Source: Hirschia sp964342355 (GTDB lineage: Bacteria > Pseudomonadota > Alphaproteobacteria > Caulobacterales > Hyphomonadaceae). From it: DNA of 64,000 nucleotides. Shown here piece by piece: positions 61,967-64,000 of the stretch. Below the pieces are notes generated by a model that did no database searches, had not been told where the DNA came from, and was given only the letters and a program-made list of their open reading frames with translations. The translations under genes were made by a program, and so were the position numbers. Numbering within the stretch: the first letter of the stretch is position 1; each line of letters starts with the position of its first letter. The stretch covers positions 124,001 through 188,000 of the forward strand of contig CAYFFG010000002.1 in NCBI GenBank assembly GCA_964342355.1, given 5' to 3'.

Positions 61967-62281
61967 CTAAGCGGCGTCTCTTTTTGGACGTGACCAGACC
62001 AAATCGGCTTTGCCGTCCTTGTCGAAAAGCGCTGCGTTGACTGGCCCGGCAAAGCTAGGGTCGTCCAGTAGAACGCGCAGATAAGGTTTTGCGGATTCTT
62101 TTGCTTCTTCGCGCCATGCGACGCCGAGATCACACTGTCCTGTTTTGACGAAGAAGTCGGGACTTCCGTCACCCTTCTTTCGGTCATTGGCGATGAAGCG
62201 CACCTTTCGCGCCATTGAGAGGGTCGAAATTGTGCCCTCATATCCGTCTTTGACGGGTCTAAATTGCCCGATGGTAGCCAT
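61967..62281 (-). CDS. DUF736 family protein
   Basis: 104 residues, cytoplasmic. The whole sequence follows DUF736: start MATIGQFRPVKDGYEG, the core ANDRKKGDGSPDFFV and GVAWREEAKESAKPYLRVLLDDPSF, and a C-terminal DLVWSRP. DUF736 proteins are standard passengers of trb-type ICEs of alphaproteobacteria but their function is unknown. AGGAGACC precedes the ATG. It lies 29 bp downstream of DUF2274 on the same strand. Confidence 0.9.
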   Translation of the reverse strand: MATIGQFRPVKDGYEGTISTLSMARKVRFIANDRKKGDGSPDFFVKTGQCDLGVAWREEAKESAKPYLRVLLDDPSFAGPVNAALFDKDGKADLVWSRPKRDAA

Positions 62282-62310
62282 AATGGTCTCCTTTGGTTGA
62301 TGGACTTGGG

Positions 62311-62532
62311 TTAAGTGTTGAGCGCTTTGCGCGCCTTTTTGAAACTGCTGTCACTGGCCATGAATGCTTCCAGCATGGACGGGATGAGATCAGCGATTTT
62401 CGCGGACTGCCCATAGGCTTGCTCATAGACCCGCGCATAATCCTGCAAATCAGCTTGAAGCGGCGGTGGCAGGGCAATGCTGAGTTTGACGGGTGTGGTG
62501 TCAGGGAGTTGACCGATTTTGAGCGCGCTCAT
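62311..62532 (-). CDS. DUF2274 family protein
   Basis: 73 residues. The pattern LPDTTPVKLSIALPPPLQADL followed by a helical IADLIPSMLEAFMASD region matches DUF2274, found next to trbI in conjugative clusters. Its ATG overlaps the stop of trbI by four bases, so the two are coupled. No membrane segment; possibly an RHH-like regulator, but this is inference. Confidence 0.85.
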   Translation of the reverse strand: MSALKIGQLPDTTPVKLSIALPPPLQADLQDYARVYEQAYGQSAKIADLIPSMLEAFMASDSSFKKARKALNT

Positions 62533-63764
62533 TGGGAGCCTCCATAGGGTTGCAGGACGATGTCCTTGTTAACGATGACGCGCAGCCGCCAACCGGGTCT
62601 GATCTTCAGGGTAGGCTGGACTTGAAGCTGCTGGGTGACGATTTGCTGACCTGCCTGATTGATGGTCTGCTGACCGCCATCGCGAAGCGCATTCAGAATA
62701 TCATCATCTCGGTCACGGCCGATTTCGGAAGAGACGGACAAGACCGATGACAGGATGGCGGCTTTGAACAGCTGCCAACTATGATGATCGACGCGATCCT
62801 CAAGCCCTGCATAGCCCGACATATCCACCGCTGGCAGACTGTCTATGGTGATAGAAGTGCCGTCCGGCATTATGATACGTGACCAGACGACAAGCGCGCG
62901 GGACTGCCCATATGCAATAACGCTGTCATAGCGACCCAATAATTTTGAACCTTGCGGGATTAACAAATGCTGCCCTGTTGGCGTTTCATAAACATGCTCG
63001 GTCACTTGCGCGATAACCTGGCCGGGCAAGTCTGAGTTTAGCCCTGTTACCAGACTGGCAGAAATGATTGTCCCCGCCATCACCTGGTAGGGAGAGATCG
63101 GTGATTGCAGTCGATAAGGGTTATAAATCTCCGTCTCGACCTCAGCGCCCAGAAACGCCTCTTTACGCTCTTGGCGATTTGGATCAGGCGCGCTTGCGGG
63201 CAAAAGCCATGTAGGATCAACGCCGCCTTGGCTTGCTAAAATCTGAGCCAAATCGGGAGACGCCCCCGAGTAACTCGCCGCAGAAGAAAGACGGGATTGA
63301 TCGGTCCCGCCATTTTGATGTGCGATAAAGAAGAGCTTTGAGGTTCGAGCCGCATCTGCAAGCTGGGCTTGCTTGGACGGCTGCGCGGCTGGCCGCGATC
63401 CTCCGCTATAGCCGGAGCCCGCTGGCTGGTAGCGGAATGGATTGTCTTGCGGAACCGGCTCACGCTCACGGCCAATCATCGCCGCGCCAAGATCGCCCGG
63501 TAGTGGTGGGCCGAGCAAAGGCGTCTCCTTCTCCACGTCCGCGTATGACGCAGGCATGGCATTTAGTCCGTCCGGTAGCGCCTTCATGGTCGTGTTGTAG
63601 AGTTCTTGCGGCGCGGCGGCTCCCGATCGGTCGGGTGAGCGCAAGGCAAAGGCGGCGGCCCCCAAAACGATGACACTGGCCGCCCCGACAAGTCCGATCA
63701 AGGCGCGGCGATTGAAACGCCGCACGGACTTGGGTTTGCCGCGAAGTTCGAGGCTGTCTGCCAT
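62529..63764 (-). CDS. trbI: TrbI/VirB10-like conjugative secretion protein
   Basis: 411 residues. One N-terminal membrane helix (ALIGLVGAASVIVLGAAAFAL), a Pro/Ser/Gln-rich periplasmic linker, and the C-terminal VirB10 domain (about 200-410) with QSPISPYQVMAGTIISASL and IPQGSKLLGRYDSVIAYGQ. It spans the periplasm of the type IV secretion system and connects inner and outer membrane parts. Basic start and domain order match TrbI. It is 2 bp after trbG. Confidence 0.95.
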   Translation of the reverse strand: MADSLELRGKPKSVRRFNRRALIGLVGAASVIVLGAAAFALRSPDRSGAAAPQELYNTTMKALPDGLNAMPASYADVEKETPLLGPPLPGDLGAAMIGREREPVPQDNPFRYQPAGSGYSGGSRPAAQPSKQAQLADAARTSKLFFIAHQNGGTDQSRLSSAASYSGASPDLAQILASQGGVDPTWLLPASAPDPNRQERKEAFLGAEVETEIYNPYRLQSPISPYQVMAGTIISASLVTGLNSDLPGQVIAQVTEHVYETPTGQHLLIPQGSKLLGRYDSVIAYGQSRALVVWSRIIMPDGTSITIDSLPAVDMSGYAGLEDRVDHHSWQLFKAAILSSVLSVSSEIGRDRDDDILNALRDGGQQTINQAGQQIVTQQLQVQPTLKIRPGWRLRVIVNKDIVLQPYGGSQ

Positions 63765-63766
63765 CT

Positions 63767-64000
63767 CTATAGCCCCGCCATCTTCGTCACAGGGTTCTGC
63801 GTGCGCAGAATACGGACGACTTGCTGGTTATCTTCTCCCAAGCGCAACTCGGCGGCGCCAAACAGGCGGTCCACGATATAATAAGCACCATTAATGCGGT
63901 AATTGACGAGCTGACTCTCACCGCCTCGTCCGACCACAAAGAGCGGTGGCGCTTCACCCTGGTCGAGCCGGGCCGGAAATTGGATGAAGACCTTCTTGCC
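63767..64000 (-). CDS. trbG: TrbG/VirB9-like protein, C-terminal fragment (cut by window edge)
   Basis: Only the last 77 codons are present. They read as the end of TrbG/VirB9: GKKVFIQFPARLDQGEAPP, RINGAYYIVDRLFGAAELRLG and VVRILRTQNPV before TAG. TrbG is the outer membrane partner of TrbI in the Trb type IV secretion channel. The rest of the trb cluster lies beyond the window. Its stop is 2 bp before the trbI start. Confidence 0.9.
   Translation of the reverse strand, partial: GKKVFIQFPARLDQGEAPPLFVVGRGGESQLVNYRINGAYYIVDRLFGAAELRLGEDNQQVVRILRTQNPVTKMAGL

Larger units (their letters stand above)
56797..64000. mobile_element. One end of an integrative conjugative element (partial)
   Basis: From 56.8 kb to the window end lie integrase-type direct repeats, an Argonaute-SIR2 pair, a toxin-antitoxin pair, and then DUF736, DUF2274, trbI and trbG, the typical gene order of trb-type ICEs of alphaproteobacteria. 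Sampled lines are about 48% GC in the Argonaute part and about 65% in the trb part, against about 53-55% in the housekeeping region. No integrase or relaxase gene is inside the window; they would lie to the right. Confidence 0.6.

Overview
The window is a chromosomal segment of an alphaproteobacterium, most likely from the Caulobacterales/Hyphomonadaceae neighbourhood (inference). The evidence is a circularly permuted two-piece tmRNA gene encoding an ANDNFAE...LAA tag beside an alphaproteobacterial-type sspB, an hflK-hflC-degP cluster, a complete mreBCD-mrdA-rodA cluster, a TipN-like polar coiled-coil protein, and a siroheme synthase/DUF2849/sulfite reductase operon. No rRNA, tRNA or CRISPR array was seen.

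Layout. 1-2.97 kb: sulfur assimilation operon (cobA, DUF2849, a GST, start of sulfite reductase) divergent from a GcvA-like LysR regulator. 3.1-8.9 kb: a large acidic membrane protein with an SH3-like region, an Hpt phosphotransfer protein and a TipN-like coiled-coil protein. 8.9-12.5 kb: an Mla-type lipid transport operon (mlaE, mlaF, mlaD, auxiliary lipoprotein). 12.6-17.5 kb: transporters, a lipoprotein and a proline iminopeptidase. 17.6-23.3 kb: rod-shape operon mreB-mreC-mreD-mrdA-rodA. 23.5-36.8 kb: branched-chain amino acid genes leuA and ilvB-ilvN-wecG-ilvC. Both leuA and ilvB are preceded by a Leu- or Ile/Val/Leu-rich leader peptide with mutually exclusive RNA hairpins. A rhomboid protease, an outer membrane barrel, a CGNR regulator with azoR and other genes lie between them. 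36.9-48.8 kb: miaA, serB, degP, hflC, hflK, an apbC/mrp homologue, folA, thyA and small proteins. 49-51.9 kb: ssrA, sspB and small conserved genes. 51.9-54.6 kb: a block of poorly characterised membrane proteins. 54.8-56.2 kb: fumC.

From about 56.2 kb to the end the window is accessory. After fumC there is a MITE-like palindromic repeat, an HTH-CcdA fusion gene and three 12-bp-spaced TTTACCCCA repeats. These are followed by a two-gene system: a short, catalytically inactive prokaryotic Argonaute and a SIR2 protein that carries a RecG/Schlafen-type GHKL-like ATPase domain between its SIR2 and APAZ parts. Next come a DUF1778/GNAT toxin-antitoxin pair with a 19-bp palindromic operator candidate, then DUF736, DUF2274, trbI and the end of trbG from a conjugative type IV secretion cluster. 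I read this as one end of an integrative conjugative element carrying an Argonaute-SIR2 abortive-infection cargo.

The most interesting items are the SIR2-ATPase-APAZ/short-Argonaute pair, the leuA leader (which lacks a classical terminator), the ilv attenuator with a glycosyltransferase gene embedded in its operon, and a perfect 29-bp duplication of the ssrA 3' end.
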